NCBI GenBank assembly: GCA_032622095.1
Contig: CP136065.1
Coordinates: forward strand, 247,997,474-248,061,473
Length of the DNA stretch: 64,000 bases
Source: Siphonodentalium dalli
Taxonomy: Eukaryota; Mollusca; Scaphopoda; Gadilida; Siphonodentaliidae
Reading direction: 5' to 3'
Shown: positions 44,261 to 55,921 of the stretch, in pieces
Numbering within the stretch: the first letter of the stretch is position 1
Layout: every line of letters begins with the position of its first letter
Notes under the pieces: generated by a model
Seen by the model: only the letters and a program-made list of their open reading frames with translations
Databases searched by the model: none
What the model was told of the DNA's origin: nothing
Made by a program: the position numbers and the translations under genes

Positions 44261-46648
44261 GACGCACGACGAGTGGTCAATCCGGACAACGACACTATGT
44301 TTACCATACATGGTATGGGTAAACATAAAAACCCTGTGCCAATGCATTCTCTTACATAAGCAAGTCTCCCATAGGGAGCCTCACATATATATACGAGAAT
44401 ACATTGGCCTGAATATATTTACCTTGACCTTGTAAGCCAGTGTATTCTTACAAATGTCCTAAAGAGGGACTAGTCCAAGTCTTCTCGTACTAAAACTAGC
44501 TAAGATTTTGGTATGGAGATGCTAGTGTTTAGTCCGAGTTCCAGGCTCATGCATTTCTATGACACGACTTGAGCGTTAGTGACCCGCTCAAATAAAACCA
44601 CAATTATATGAAATAAAATATCACAATTGCTACAATAAACGGATAGTTTCCGCAGAAGACATGCTATTTGATCTGAAACCCACATCGGTTGTGAATTGAA
44701 AGCGGTAATTTAATGTGAAAAGAAACTTTTGCCGCAGTGTTTACATATTTTTTAAAGTATGCGAACTCAGTTGACCTTGCGAACTGCGTTCGGCATTTTC
44801 CGGTGAAAATATTCCATAGATTTTCAATCAACCACGCACGATGAATTCTCCATTGTAATCGTAATTATACGTGACAATAAATAAATAAATACATAGATTA
44901 AATACATATTGAAGATATAAATGTAATACATTAAATAAATTACGGGAATTATAACCATCTCGCAGTTTAAAACAGTGTAAACACAATGACCATTAGAATA
45001 TCATGGGGGCCGCCATTTTGTTTGTATCGAAATTCGTCTCGGCGAAAACAAACACCGGACAATGCCGAAGTTCTTCGGAACCTGAGTTCGGCTTTCAGTT
45101 AAGTAAACAAACAGAAAAAACAACGATGTTTGTGGCAATCAACCGGAATATTCTATGTGTAATTTAACATTAAAGTTAGATTATTATACACCATTATCAC
45201 CATAAGATGTCACTCTTTCCGATGTATATAGCATCATGTATTGCTTTGTTAGGTAAATCGAGTAAAATACACCACAGATCCTGGGCGTAACTCGTGTCAT
45301 AGAAATGCATGGGCCTGGAACTCGGACTAAACACTAGCATCTCCATCCCAAAATCTTAGCTAGTTTTACTACGAGAAGACTTGGACTAAAGAGGGACATG
45401 TCCCAGATCCCCCAACCACACATAGTCCATAGTCTGCTCCCTCTCAACTGAAGCAAACACACTCCCAAGATCATAAAATTCATTTGCACATGTTGGAATT
45501 TTACAACTGATACCTCAAGCTTCCCTAACTCTGGCAAAGTTGCAACCTGACATGCCCCCCCTTTTTTTATCCCAACTCTCCATATGCCATATACACCAAA
45601 TGCCATTTCTTGATTGGTCGAACCCATTTTAACAAATCTGTAACCCAGTAACATAGGGGCTCTTGAGAACGAGCCATTTTAAGAATTACTATGGGGGAAG
45701 GGTCGGGGACACCCCTATTTGACCTGGTGAACCCATTTCAACAAATCTGAATCCCAGTCATCTGAGGACTCCCTATTCCAAAATGTATGCTAAATATGCC
45801 AAATGGTTCTTGAGATGTTTCAAGAATAACTAATGAGGGAAATAATTGTCTGTGGCTCCGACCCTATTTGACCCAATTCTGAATCCTAGTCACCCATACC
45901 AAATATAAGCTGAATAGGCCCGATGGTTCTTGATAGGAAGACATTTTAAGAATTACAATGGATGGACAAGTTATATCCCTGGCTCCGCCCTTATTTGACC
46001 AGGTGACCTAATTTTAACACATAAGTATCCCTGTAACTCAAGGATCTTCCATACCAATTATAAGCTAAATAGCCCCAATGATTCTTGAGATGTTTTAAGA
46101 ATTGCTATGGATGGAAAGAGTTAGGTCCCTAGCTATGCCACTTTTTTGACCATGTGACACCCATTTGAACAGAACTGAATCCCAGCCACCTGGGGACCAT
46201 CCACACAAAATATGTCTCAATTCTTCATCTCGGGTAAGCGAAGAAAAATGCCTCCTTTCTCATCCAGTTTCCTATATGCAATTGCCTGAGAAAACAGGTA
46301 TTTAGTTTTACTGGCCTAACTGTCAAGATTCATCATTCACACTTGGCGCCTTGTTATCATAGACATAGGTCATTTATACAAACTCATTTTATTAACACTG
46401 CCATTTCATTTATTACTTTATAATCAATGGACTTCTATATGGTGTTAAGTAAACATTCTGTGATTGCAGGCACCTTCCTCATATCCGAGTATCTGCTGTT
46501 TGCATGTTCTTGATTTTAGACCGATTTAAACCAAATTTGGTTGAGTCACCCTGGTGGATGTTATAATGGTGTTATTTTTTCTTTTAAATTGAGCAAAAAA
46601 ATAATAAAAAATAAATAAAAAATTCAAATCAATTTTTTTTTTTTTTAA
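43986..46648 (+). repeat. long repeat, copy 1a (near-identical to 60156-62936)
   Basis: About 2.66 kb almost identical to 60156-62936, except for small changes in the GACGGACG tract and a ~118-bp insertion in the other copy. The minus strand of 45400-46240 holds the same ~170-bp modules as 28590-31895. Contains a TTAA-type palindrome (44335-44405). No gene. Confidence 0.92.
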
Positions 46649-47824
46649 AGGGGCACTTTGATTATTGCGATATAACCAAGATGCGGGCCCCGTTGGTTCA
46701 GAGTGCCCGGATGAAGATAATTAATCGAGTGTGCTTCTCACAGTACGAGCTAACTGCATGACCTCCTATAGCCTGATACCGGAGTACGCTGTGTATGTCT
46801 CTTTGGAAAGCAGACGAAATTTCTAAACGATGTCGATGTACATCTGTTAGGAATTTCGTCGGCTTTTCTAAGACAGGCTATTTGGCCATGCGTTTGTCAA
46901 AACAGACCTGTTTCTTACGTGCACGGTGCATGCATAATTCGCGTTTATTGATAGTAATGATGAAAAGAGTAACGGCTTGTATTAATCGAATAATATAAAT
47001 GAAGTTAGTTTGCCGCGTATCGTAATCAGGATGGACTTTATTTTACCTATACGGACCGTTCATTCTTGAAAGTGCAGCCTGTACTCGTATAGTAAAACTC
47101 GGAATTATGCTTTCAAGATTCATATCAAGGCGACGTCCAGTCGCGGGATGTTGGTCAGTTTCTGTGCCGATGCCAGGGGCGTACACTAGCAATGGCGGGG
47201 TGGTTGACGGGGTGTCACGCGTGCAAATATATACATGTATACAGTGACATTAGCACTAACCTTTACTATTGAAAATAAATTGAGTTCGTGTGTCCGGATA
47301 AAGGCGACAAAACGACTCAACCCCTCTGAAAATGTGTACATAGGGTCATATCATGCACGTAACCCGGGGATTAAGGGCGCTAATATTAATGTTTATGACT
47401 TTGGCTATATATAGGCGATCAAACGGAGGGGCAGATCGGCAGATTTTTTTTGGAATTTGGGAATAGATTTTTACAACTTGTTTTGCTTCATCCTATTTTA
47501 TGGATGTTAGTGTTGTAGACTATTATAATATTTAAGGAAGTGGCAGTCCTGTCAACAAATTTGGTATTTTGACAAAAATTTGATTTTGAAGCCATTTTCA
47601 CCAAGCTTGGTGTTATTTCTTTAAAATGGGGAATTTGACCCTAAAAATAATATAATAATAATAAAATTTCCCGGACCCCTGTGTCTTATATATATGTACT
47701 TTTAGTATTATGACCAATTTGTGGCAGGGGCCAATGGTTGCACTATTCATGTGTGTTTCCGAATACGTTGTTCGAATAAATAGGATTATCATTATTTGTG
47801 GCTGAGACATGAGAAGCTGCATAA
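46649..47824. other. unassigned DNA before the Helitron
   Basis: No gene recognised; a hairpin at 46798-46876 is described separately. The stretch at about 46685-46720 (GGGCCCCGTTGGTTCAGAG) faintly recalls a tRNA-like A box but no B box follows. Confidence 0.3.
46798..46876 (+). ncRNA. miRNA-precursor-like hairpin (candidate)
   Basis: About 32 nt on each side can pair with few mismatches. The inner arm CAGACGAAATTTCTAA pairs with TTAGGAATTTCGTCGG, and the terminal part GATGT/ACATC pairs as well, giving a single ~79-nt stem-loop. Size and shape fit a pre-miRNA, but a small MITE would look the same. Confidence 0.25.
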
Positions 47825-47845
47825 TCTATATATATAAAACCCGTC

Positions 47846-47849
<4 letters not shown>

Positions 47850-47879
<30 letters not shown>

Positions 47880-47918
47880 GTGCGTGTGTGCGTATGTGTG
47901 TGTGTGTGTGTGAGTGTG
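47850..47918 (+). repeat. TG microsatellite
   Basis: Interrupted TG run just inside the Helitron 5' end. Confidence 0.9.
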
Positions 47919-48969
47919 TTAACCCATCTCTGTGAGGACATTCATATAGTAAAACAATGTCCTCACAATGTTAACAGTTTTTTCCCTTAAGGCGACGGAA
48001 ATTTTTATTTTTAGAAATTTTTGATATTTTTTCGTCCGCACTAGGCGGAAATGATACTACGCATGCGTTACAAAGATTGCCGTTATTTCGTTAAATGTAC
48101 CCTCCGAGTTTGTAATATTTACGAAATAACGAGGTCCTCACAACTACGGTATTGTTTGAATTTCTAAAGAAATGTCCACACAACGTATGTAATACAAACA
48201 GGGGTGTGTGTGTGTGTATAACTCGGTCACGCTTTTGGCGCGTTTATAACTTTTCAACCATGCGTCCAATGTGGCCCAAATTTGTACCCCGACCTATCGT
48301 GTGTCATAAAAGGTGACTCACCAAATTTCACGCCGATTGGTTAAAGCAAACCTGAGATATAACATGCTCCCCAAATGCAGCATTTGCACTCAAGTAGACA
48401 CTATTTCTTATGACGTCATTTACGTCGAACGCAAACCAACACTTGCTTTGCTATAATTGTAGGCGAAACTTCCATGCGCTCTACCAAAGCGTTGTTGGAA
48501 ATTAATGTGTCAGATCAGGTTCAGTGTGAATTTAGGTAACGAATGTTGATTTTGTCGCGGAAGTGCATGTATAGTGGGGTGTAGAGTCAAGACTCGAACG
48601 TTCTACCGTCGTTGGGAAAGGGTGGATGTAGTGGTGTGCAGATCCAAGACTCAAACGTTCGTCGTTGGGAATGGGTGCTAATATGGTATTTTAATTTGCC
48701 AGTTGGGTTTGAACATAAGTAAAGAATGCTGTCTTTGATACGAAAGTTGTGCATTGAGTGTGGAATCGAAGGAGTACCGGTATACACGTGGGTAGGCGGT
48801 ACCCAGTGGGTACCGTGAACTCAGTAAATTCGCCGGAACTCAGTTGGAGAAAGCACATTTCCGGGACAGGCCTAATAATAGGGCCTACAGTGTAAACAAT
48901 ACTGCCGACGCTAATTAATGCTCTTTTAATCTTTCGGTTGAGTGCAAATCTGATACAAGAATAAATGTT

Positions 48970-49460
48970 TAAAAGATCACAATGCGCGAAGCGCACGCAG
49001 TTTAAATTCATATAATGTGCGCGAAGCTCACAAAGGGGCTGCAGGCCCCTCCCCCGCTAAATAAAGGTTCAGAATTGAGCCTGTTTCAGTTAGTATAGAT
49101 TAAGTAAAATATCTTGATTGTTGCGTTCCATATATGTGCATGCACATACGTGGGTTGGGGAGATGATGGTGGGGGCAAAAATACAGTTTTATTGAAATAA
49201 AGTGTTCATACAAATGGGCCACGCAGTGCAGGGCGTGTGATCAATAGGTTGCATGTTGAATACAGGGTCCGTTTAAAATGTGCTGCAAGCTCCCTATATA
49301 TGTGCGCGAAGCTCACGCAGTTTAAGATCCTATAATGTGCGCGAAGCGCAGAAAGGGGCTGTACATAGGCCCCTCCCCCTCTAAATAAAGATTCCGAAGT
49401 GAGCCTGTTTCAGTTAGTATTATAGATAAAGTAAAATATTTTGATTGTTGCGTTCCATTT
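48970..49460 (+). repeat. ~300-bp internal duplication in the Helitron
   Basis: Segments from about 48975 and 49305 share ATAATGTGCGCGAAGC, AAAGGGGCTG, GCCCCTCCCCC and TAAATAAAG. The second copy continues after the nested MITE at 50486 (GGGGAGATG, AAAATACAGTTTTATTGAAA). Confidence 0.8.
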
Positions 49461-49473
49461 GTGCATGCATATA

Positions 49474-50483
49474 GGGTAATGTGGGGCATAATGCGACACA
49501 TAAGCACATTAGACCCCATCATGCCACTAAAAACGATGGAAGGGCACACATTATTACACTAAAAGTTAGATAAATATTTCCACTATATATACTAATACTC
49601 ACACTTGCCTGGGAAGCACCAATTTCTGAACAGCATTACTCCCCGTCGACGTACCCAATCCGTCGCATTATGCCCCATACACGGGGTACAATGCGACACA
49701 TTTGACATTACAACATCGGCATATACCGAACCTAATAAATGCAAGACGGTCTGCAGTTTCTTTTCTTTTGTGGATTGAAAGAATGTATAATCGTTATTTA
49801 AAGTCATAGCAGCAGACCAATGAGACATTTTATTGATTTATATGGCGGGTAAAATAGCACTATACAGTTTTGATTTCAGGAAAATGGCCGGGGTAGGGTT
49901 AACAATAATTATTTATCTATATCATGTTTTAATGTTTGGGAATGATCGAATATGTTTTTTTATTTCTTTTCTTTTGAACGAAGGTCACGATAAGATTTAT
50001 TTTTCCAGGTTTGATTTGCGATATGCCTAATCATATTTTTTCTCGCCTTGGTTGTATACCCGAGTGTCTCATTATGCCCCACAACCAGACAACCTGTCTC
50101 TCCCCCAAATATGAGTGAATGTGAATAACCGATGTACATAGAACTGATCAACTTACTATATAACTCGTCTTACTTTCCAAAAATACGCATGTAGCTTTGG
50201 TGGTAGCGTTAAGATGTTCTCGTTTTAACATGTACAAGACCTACCGGAAGTTATAAACCATTCAAAAAGGGGGTCACCAAATGTGGGTACCCCTACTCCG
50301 GCGTTTCGTATGTGAGATTAAACAGCCATAATGATGTCGGTCCAATTGGGATGTTCACTTCTATGGTTGGTCTTACTAAAATAATAAATGTTCGATTCAA
50401 CTTCCGTCATGGAAAAATCATATGACCTGATAACGACCGTCTGTCGCATTATGCCCCGCGTCGCATTATGCCCCACATTACCC
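49474..50483 (+). mobile_element. TA-flanked MITE nested in the Helitron
   Basis: Starts GGGTAATGTGGGGCATAATG and ends with its complement. TA on both sides (49472-49473, 50484-50485). The duplicated segment of the Helitron at about 49140-49150 is an uninterrupted version of the target. 1010 bp. CGCATTATGCCCC recurs in tandem at the right end. No transposase seen. Confidence 0.85.
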
Positions 50484-50929
50484 TACATGGGTCGGGGAGA
50501 TGGGGGTGGGGGTAAAAATACAGTTTTATTGAAATAAAGTGTTCATACAAACGGGCCGCGCAGCTAGTGCAGGCGTATGCTCATTAGGCGGCATGCTGGA
50601 TACAGGTTCCAAAGGGGGTCCGTTCAAAATGTGCAGCAAGCTCCCGAATGTAGGCTCCTGAATTGAGTATGTTTCAGTTGGTGCATATAGTATTTAAATA
50701 ATATACTGATTTTGTTTCGTTGCGCATATGTGGACTGGGTGTGTAGAAATATAGTTTTAGTGAAATAAAGTGTTCCAACGCGCATCCAGTAACAAAAAGG
50801 AGAAGCATAACCATTCCATGTGTCCATGAACGCGGACACTAGAAAATAACAAAGAAAATTTATATACCCGTCATTTTGTGACGGGCAACCCCCTAGTTTG
50901 ATAAATAAAACGCTATTTCAGAATGCATT

Positions 50930-51095
50930 TTAGCTCAAGCTGCTGAACACGAAAATTCAAGTTGAGATATTGCCAATTTCCCATGGGTTGGTATCCATCG
51001 CCAGTGGTTTCCGAATATAAGTACGTCCGTCGACAATTTCCATTGGTATATGCTACGGGTTGTAACTTTGGTCGGATCATTGTGAAATTAGGCAT

Positions 51096-51147
<52 letters not shown>

Positions 51148-51240
51148 CATATAGATCGGGAACGAGTCATTTTTTTTATGGGCCAGTCGACAAAAAACTT
51201 GCATCATATATCTCAAATTTCAATATAGTATACGGGCTAG
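50930..51240 (+). repeat. truncated modular repeat with AT microsatellite
   Basis: Starts TTTTAGCTCAAGCTGC and includes CCCATGGGTTGGTATCC, like the repeat at 12161. The AT run spans about 51099-51145. Confidence 0.65.
51099..51145 (+). repeat. AT dinucleotide run
   Basis: About 23 AT units. Confidence 0.95.
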
Positions 51241-51244
51241 ATGC

Positions 51245-51400
51245 CGCCACCGAAAGCGACAAAATGTGCGATATTAGCGCATGTTTCGGCGGGCCGAAAG
51301 CGACAAAAAGTGCGTCGTAACGACGCACATTTTGTCGCTTTCGGCGCGTTACTAATGGCGCACTTTTTTGACGCTTTCGGCGCGCACCGAAAGCGCCATT
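51245..51400. repeat. cluster of CCGAAAGCG palindromic motifs
   Basis: The motif CCGAAAGCGACAAAA occurs repeatedly in both orientations. 51294-51344 is a near-perfect hairpin (arms CCGAAAGCGACAAAAAGTGC and complement). GC-rich island in AT-rich DNA. Confidence 0.8.
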
Positions 51401-51599
51401 AGGAAGTGGCCATAATAGTATTCCATATAATTGATATTCTAATGCAATTATTATGCTGATCGCCTCATCATTCCTTGTGTCTGGCGAATTACAATTCATG
51501 CTAATGGCAGACATTTGTATATGGCGCTATCACAACGATCATCTCATTTGGAACTTATTCCCTTCCCTATATATTCCTTATTTTCAAAAATGTCGCTTT

Positions 51600-51850
51600 C
51601 GGCTGACTTGACGGCATGGGTGTGTGGCCCGCCCCAAATACCACATAGAAACACCCCGACCTCCACCATCACCCCCCCCCCCAGTGGTACCACCCCGAGT
51701 GGTGAAAATTGGGTATGGACCATTTTCGAGAATGGTAAGGATTTCGACCGATTCGACCGAATGTGTGGGTGGCCCGCCCTAAATACCACCTAAAAACACT
51801 CCGAGCCACCACGTATCACCCCCTGGTGGTAGGCATACCACCCAACCCAA
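51600..51850 (+). repeat. degenerate ~150-bp tandem repeat
   Basis: GTGTGTGGCCCGCCC, AAATACCACATAGAAACACC and a CACCCC-rich part recur as GTGTGGGTGGCCCGCCC and AAATACCACCTAAAAACACT. Confidence 0.6.
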
Positions 51851-52329
51851 AACATATGATAGCTTACTATTCTGAGACTGGGACTCATATAATATATAAT
51901 AATATATTAGTCCCAGCTACATGTAGCTAGAAATGTGAACAGCAGACATCCTGAGATACAAACTATATATTATTGATTGTTTGATTTTCCAACCAGTATT
52001 TAGTTGGGGAATGTGTTGTTTTTAGACCAACAGCAGTATATTCTTCTACTTTTGGTCCAAAGTTTGGTCGGAATGGCTATCGGTTGAACAATTTAGGTTT
52101 AGAGGGTGTCAGGTTTGACATTTCCGTTGGAAATGTTTGAGGTACCATTTGGAAAGTTCAACTGGGAGGGGGGTTGCAAAGTAGTATTTCGAGAACATTT
52201 GACTTTGGTCTGGTTCAAGGTACGTACATTTGGAAATATCAAGGTATCTACATGTACTAGTAGCCACCTCCCCGGTTATAAGGTATAAGAACACATTGGC
52301 TACATGGATGCGACTAGAGATCTCCATTG

Positions 52330-52844
52330 TGGGGGGGTCTCCAACGATAACTTACTATTATTATCACAGCTCTCAGTTAGTGGCCAAGACATAAATGCAA
52401 AAATAATGAAAAGCACCATCAACTATAGTATAAAATTGCACAAAACCTGTTATTTATCAACATTTTGTTCAACGAAATTTTACCGGTTTGTCAAATATCT
52501 GACACAAAAAGCCACTTGATTTTAGAGTTATCCATCTTTGCCCGCAATTTGGTCAATGAAATTCTTCTCGATGACTCTATTTTGCCGGTTTGTCAAATAT
52601 CTGACACAAAAAGCCACTTGATTTTAGAGTTATCCATCTTTGCCCGCAATTTGGTCAATGAAATTCTTCTCGTTGACTGTCTATTGGGCCACTATAATTA
52701 AAATAATAGATTTATAACATCGATATCTGATCACTCTGAGCTGTGGTGGGTGGGTTCCTCGACTCGAATCAAATATTTTTTACCCCCGAAGTCAAGGAAA
52801 TAGTAATTTGCGACCGTTAATTCGGATTGAGTACCTTTAAGATC
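52330..52844 (-). mobile_element. relative of the AGGTACTC TTAA MITE, left end unclear
   Basis: The right end ATTCGGATTGAGTACCTTTAA and the internal ATATCTGATCACTCTGAGCT match the complement of 20369-20822. It contains a ~100-bp tandem duplication (about 52484-52682, TCAAATATCTGACACAAAAA unit). Confidence 0.6.
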
Positions 52845-52849
52845 TAACA

Positions 52850-55650
52850 GCAACCATATCTAAACCCCACTACAATCTGGGACTAATATATGTTATACAT
52901 GTATTAGTCCCAGCTACAATCAGTGAACCTGATGAATAATTTTAACAGCATCTGAAAATGAAAGAAACATCCCACACCTTGTCTACGATATAATGAAAGC
53001 CATAATTGTAAATCAATCAGCTCTTCGTGTACCGGTATACATGTATATGTACACATATTGGACCCACATGAATTGCTATATTCTCCATATTAATTTAAAA
53101 CGAGCGCAACACTTTAACAAACTCATTATTGAGTATTATATCAATAGCGATGTCTTTGTTAAAGTGGCAAGGTCATTTTAAATTTATACTCCTTTTAACA
53201 TCAGTAGGCCTACACAATCATTCGTTGCATAACTTTCATTAAATTTTCCTAGTACTGAATATAAACAGTACTGGTACAATAACACTAGCAGTACTGGAAC
53301 CGACCATACTGTAGGTGTCTGCCTGTCTGGCCTGTTTATTACCTTTTTAATTTGTTCTGATACATCAGGTACTTATAATAAGATGATAGTTCATTCAGAC
53401 AACATCCTCTAAGTTGCCTAATAATAGAGACAAACTAATAATAGTGATGGTGGGATTTTTTAGCTAAAATTAATAATAGTAACCACAGCAATTTCACTCT
53501 ATGTCTCTTTAAAAGTGATCTGATCATGGGAAGTGTTCTCCAAATATAATAACAGTGTTGACACTATCATATTATTGACACTATTATTGCACATGAGAGT
53601 ACCGTTACTAATACATGTAGATGCTAATATGAGTAAGTCACTATCAAGTCTGGCTCTTCTTGAATTCAACTATCATAGTGATATTCAACTACATGTATTA
53701 TATCTTAATTGTACTACCATACACAATGTATACTGGTACGCCAGGTACGGTATATGTATACGTAAACTCCAGGTTTTCTCTATTTTTACTAAAACTTCAT
53801 GGAATCATCTCACTTCGTAATGCACAACCACTTAAAATGTACATGTATATAACACTATAATTTTAACAGAGCAAATGAGAAGGCATCATATTCCAATATA
53901 AAAAGAATTCTACAGCTTATTACAGGAGACCTGTTTATTTCATAATGGCAGAAGTACATGTGCATGTACCGGTATGCCATTTGAATGACATTATAAATAA
54001 CTTCTCACCAAGATGATTTCAAAATTCTAACTACTAGTACAAGTAAATCAGTTAAATAATCAAAAATGCCAGCACCGATATATATACTGTACTTAGTACA
54101 TGTAGTAGGTACCGTACATGAGATATTTTCACCACTTCATAATAGTTGAATATATACGGTACATGTACCGGTACAATGGAATTCAAGTTGTGTCAGACCT
54201 GTTGTTTGGCATAAACAATGTACCAGTAAGTGACTTTGGTGATCACTGTTAGTCATTGATTTTGATAACATAAGTTCATGATTTTTACAAAATAATTTTA
54301 ATGAATCAAAACCATGTGCAGCCGCATGTGTAACATGTAACTGTCTTTGTCCATTAGTCATTATCCAAGTCTGGTTTAGTCTTGATCTACATGTAATGAT
54401 CAAAGGCGGAATGTTACTAGTATGTACCGGTAACTTATGATCATGATCCGGGAGTCTGGTGAATTATAATCCATTTCACAGCATTGTCCATGTCTGCATG
54501 TTTCATGACATGTTTGGTAAACATCCTCACTCGATTCACTGACACTGGTGAGTGGTGCCATTGCCATTCTGATTCTCCAATCTCCATATCATGTTCTACC
54601 CTTCACAAGTTCACACACATGTAGCTACTGTACTTCTAATCAGTCTAATGTACTATGCAGAATGATAGAATCTGAATGAACATTCAATGACCTTTTACGG
54701 CATCAGCGTTGACTGCATTTCAGCGTTGACTGCATTTCAGCATTGAAGGGCTGAGGAGTCCAGAATAGAACTATAATCATCATATTTTGCAATAATCATT
54801 ATATTTTGCAATAATCATTACATTCACATTGTTTGCATTCTTCCATTGCCTTGGGTCAATCAGTCATTCAATGATTCAGTGCTATTCACTTATTCGAGTC
54901 AATGTCCATGATAATAACAGTTGAATACGGCATAGCCTGACCTGCCACACTCAGTGACTCACACACAGTGTCTGTGACCAGTCCAGTGTTAGTTCAGTCA
55001 TGAACGTAGTGCGTATCCTTCTACGCTGGAAGCAGCAATCTGCGAAAGCGGTCATGTTGACCAACTTCACAAAGTCCAGTGTGCGATATTCGGATTGGTC
55101 CCGTCACTTCACATGATATTTTCTGATAATTAAGCGGTATTTATAACATCCAAACGGGTTAAAACAGTCTATATCTAATCCGTTGTGTACACGAAAGAAT
55201 GAGATACACATTTTCTGCGAATAATGAACGAAACAAGCAGATATGACAGATGAAAAACTATTTATTTTTAACACATAAAAATTCCACACCGGAAGTTCGG
55301 CGAAGGGTGGCGAATACGGACTGTGAAATAACGTACCGGTACTCTAACTCTGGGAACAATTTATCCCCAATTTCATGCACAAGAATGTTTAAACATTATC
55401 ATAACATATTCGACTTGTTTTTAATTTGTTTTCATGAAAAGGAATGATAAAAGGCACAATAAACATATCTAGAACGACAAATAAATCCAAATTAGCCATT
55501 TCCCCGTAAAATTTCGGTCAGGCAAGCGAGGTACAAAAATGTATGAATCTGAGTACGAAAGTCAGAGTGTTCCTCTATCGTATTGCAATAATCGCCAACC
55601 TATTATAATATAAAAAAGCTATGCAGGGGGATAACTCGGAAAAAAAATTA
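52850..55650. other. AT-rich DNA, no gene recognised
   Basis: Many ACATGTA/ACCGGTA palindromic hexamer-type words and short tandem words (GCGTTGACTGCATTTCA twice near 54710). No convincing exon or element. Confidence 0.4.
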
Positions 55651-55678
55651 TTGTTGCGGAAAGAGTCTCATTGTGAGA

Positions 55679-55921
55679 CTTTAAATTGAACAAAGAGTTC
55701 AATTTTCTAGATTGTGTCCCTGGCTCTGCCCCTATTTGACTCAGTGACCCCATTTGAACATATCTGAACCCAAGGACCCTCCATAACAAATATAAGCTAA
55801 ATCGGCCCAATGGTTCTTGAGAAGTCATCATAGAATTACTATGGAGGAATAGAGTTATGGCCCTGCTTTCACAACTAATTGACCCAGCGACTTGATTTGA
55901 ACAAATCTGAATGCGAATCAC
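55679..55921 (-). repeat. modular repeat, copy 1b part 1
   Basis: Near-identical to 62937-63178. Carries the AGTCATCATAGAATTACTAT and CCAGGG-type modules in minus orientation. It is separated from part 2 by the TIR element at 55922-57796. Confidence 0.85.

Larger units (their letters stand above)
47825..50896 (+). mobile_element. non-autonomous Helitron
   Basis: 5' end TCTATATATATAAAACCCG after an A. The 3' end has a 7-bp stem hairpin, CCCGTCA/TGACGGG (50867-50885), then CAACCCC and CTAG, followed by T. A|TC...hairpin...CTAG|T is the Helitron signature, with insertion between A and T and no duplication. A CCCGTC motif is shared by both ends. 3072 bp without Rep/helicase. It contains a TG microsatellite, a ~300-bp internal duplication and a nested MITE. 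Confidence 0.85.

Noticed and set aside
45334-45654. 106-codon frame on the minus strand (again at 61516-61836)
   Set aside because: Present in both copies of a repeat and related to the non-coding end of the element at 31560-31700. No motif and no splice or promoter context.
46685-46760. Possible tRNA-derived SINE head
   Set aside because: A weak A-box-like word only; no B box and no cloverleaf.
51544-51793. Overlapping open frames on both strands in the CACCCC-rich repeat
   Set aside because: They are a by-product of a biased, tandemly repeated sequence.
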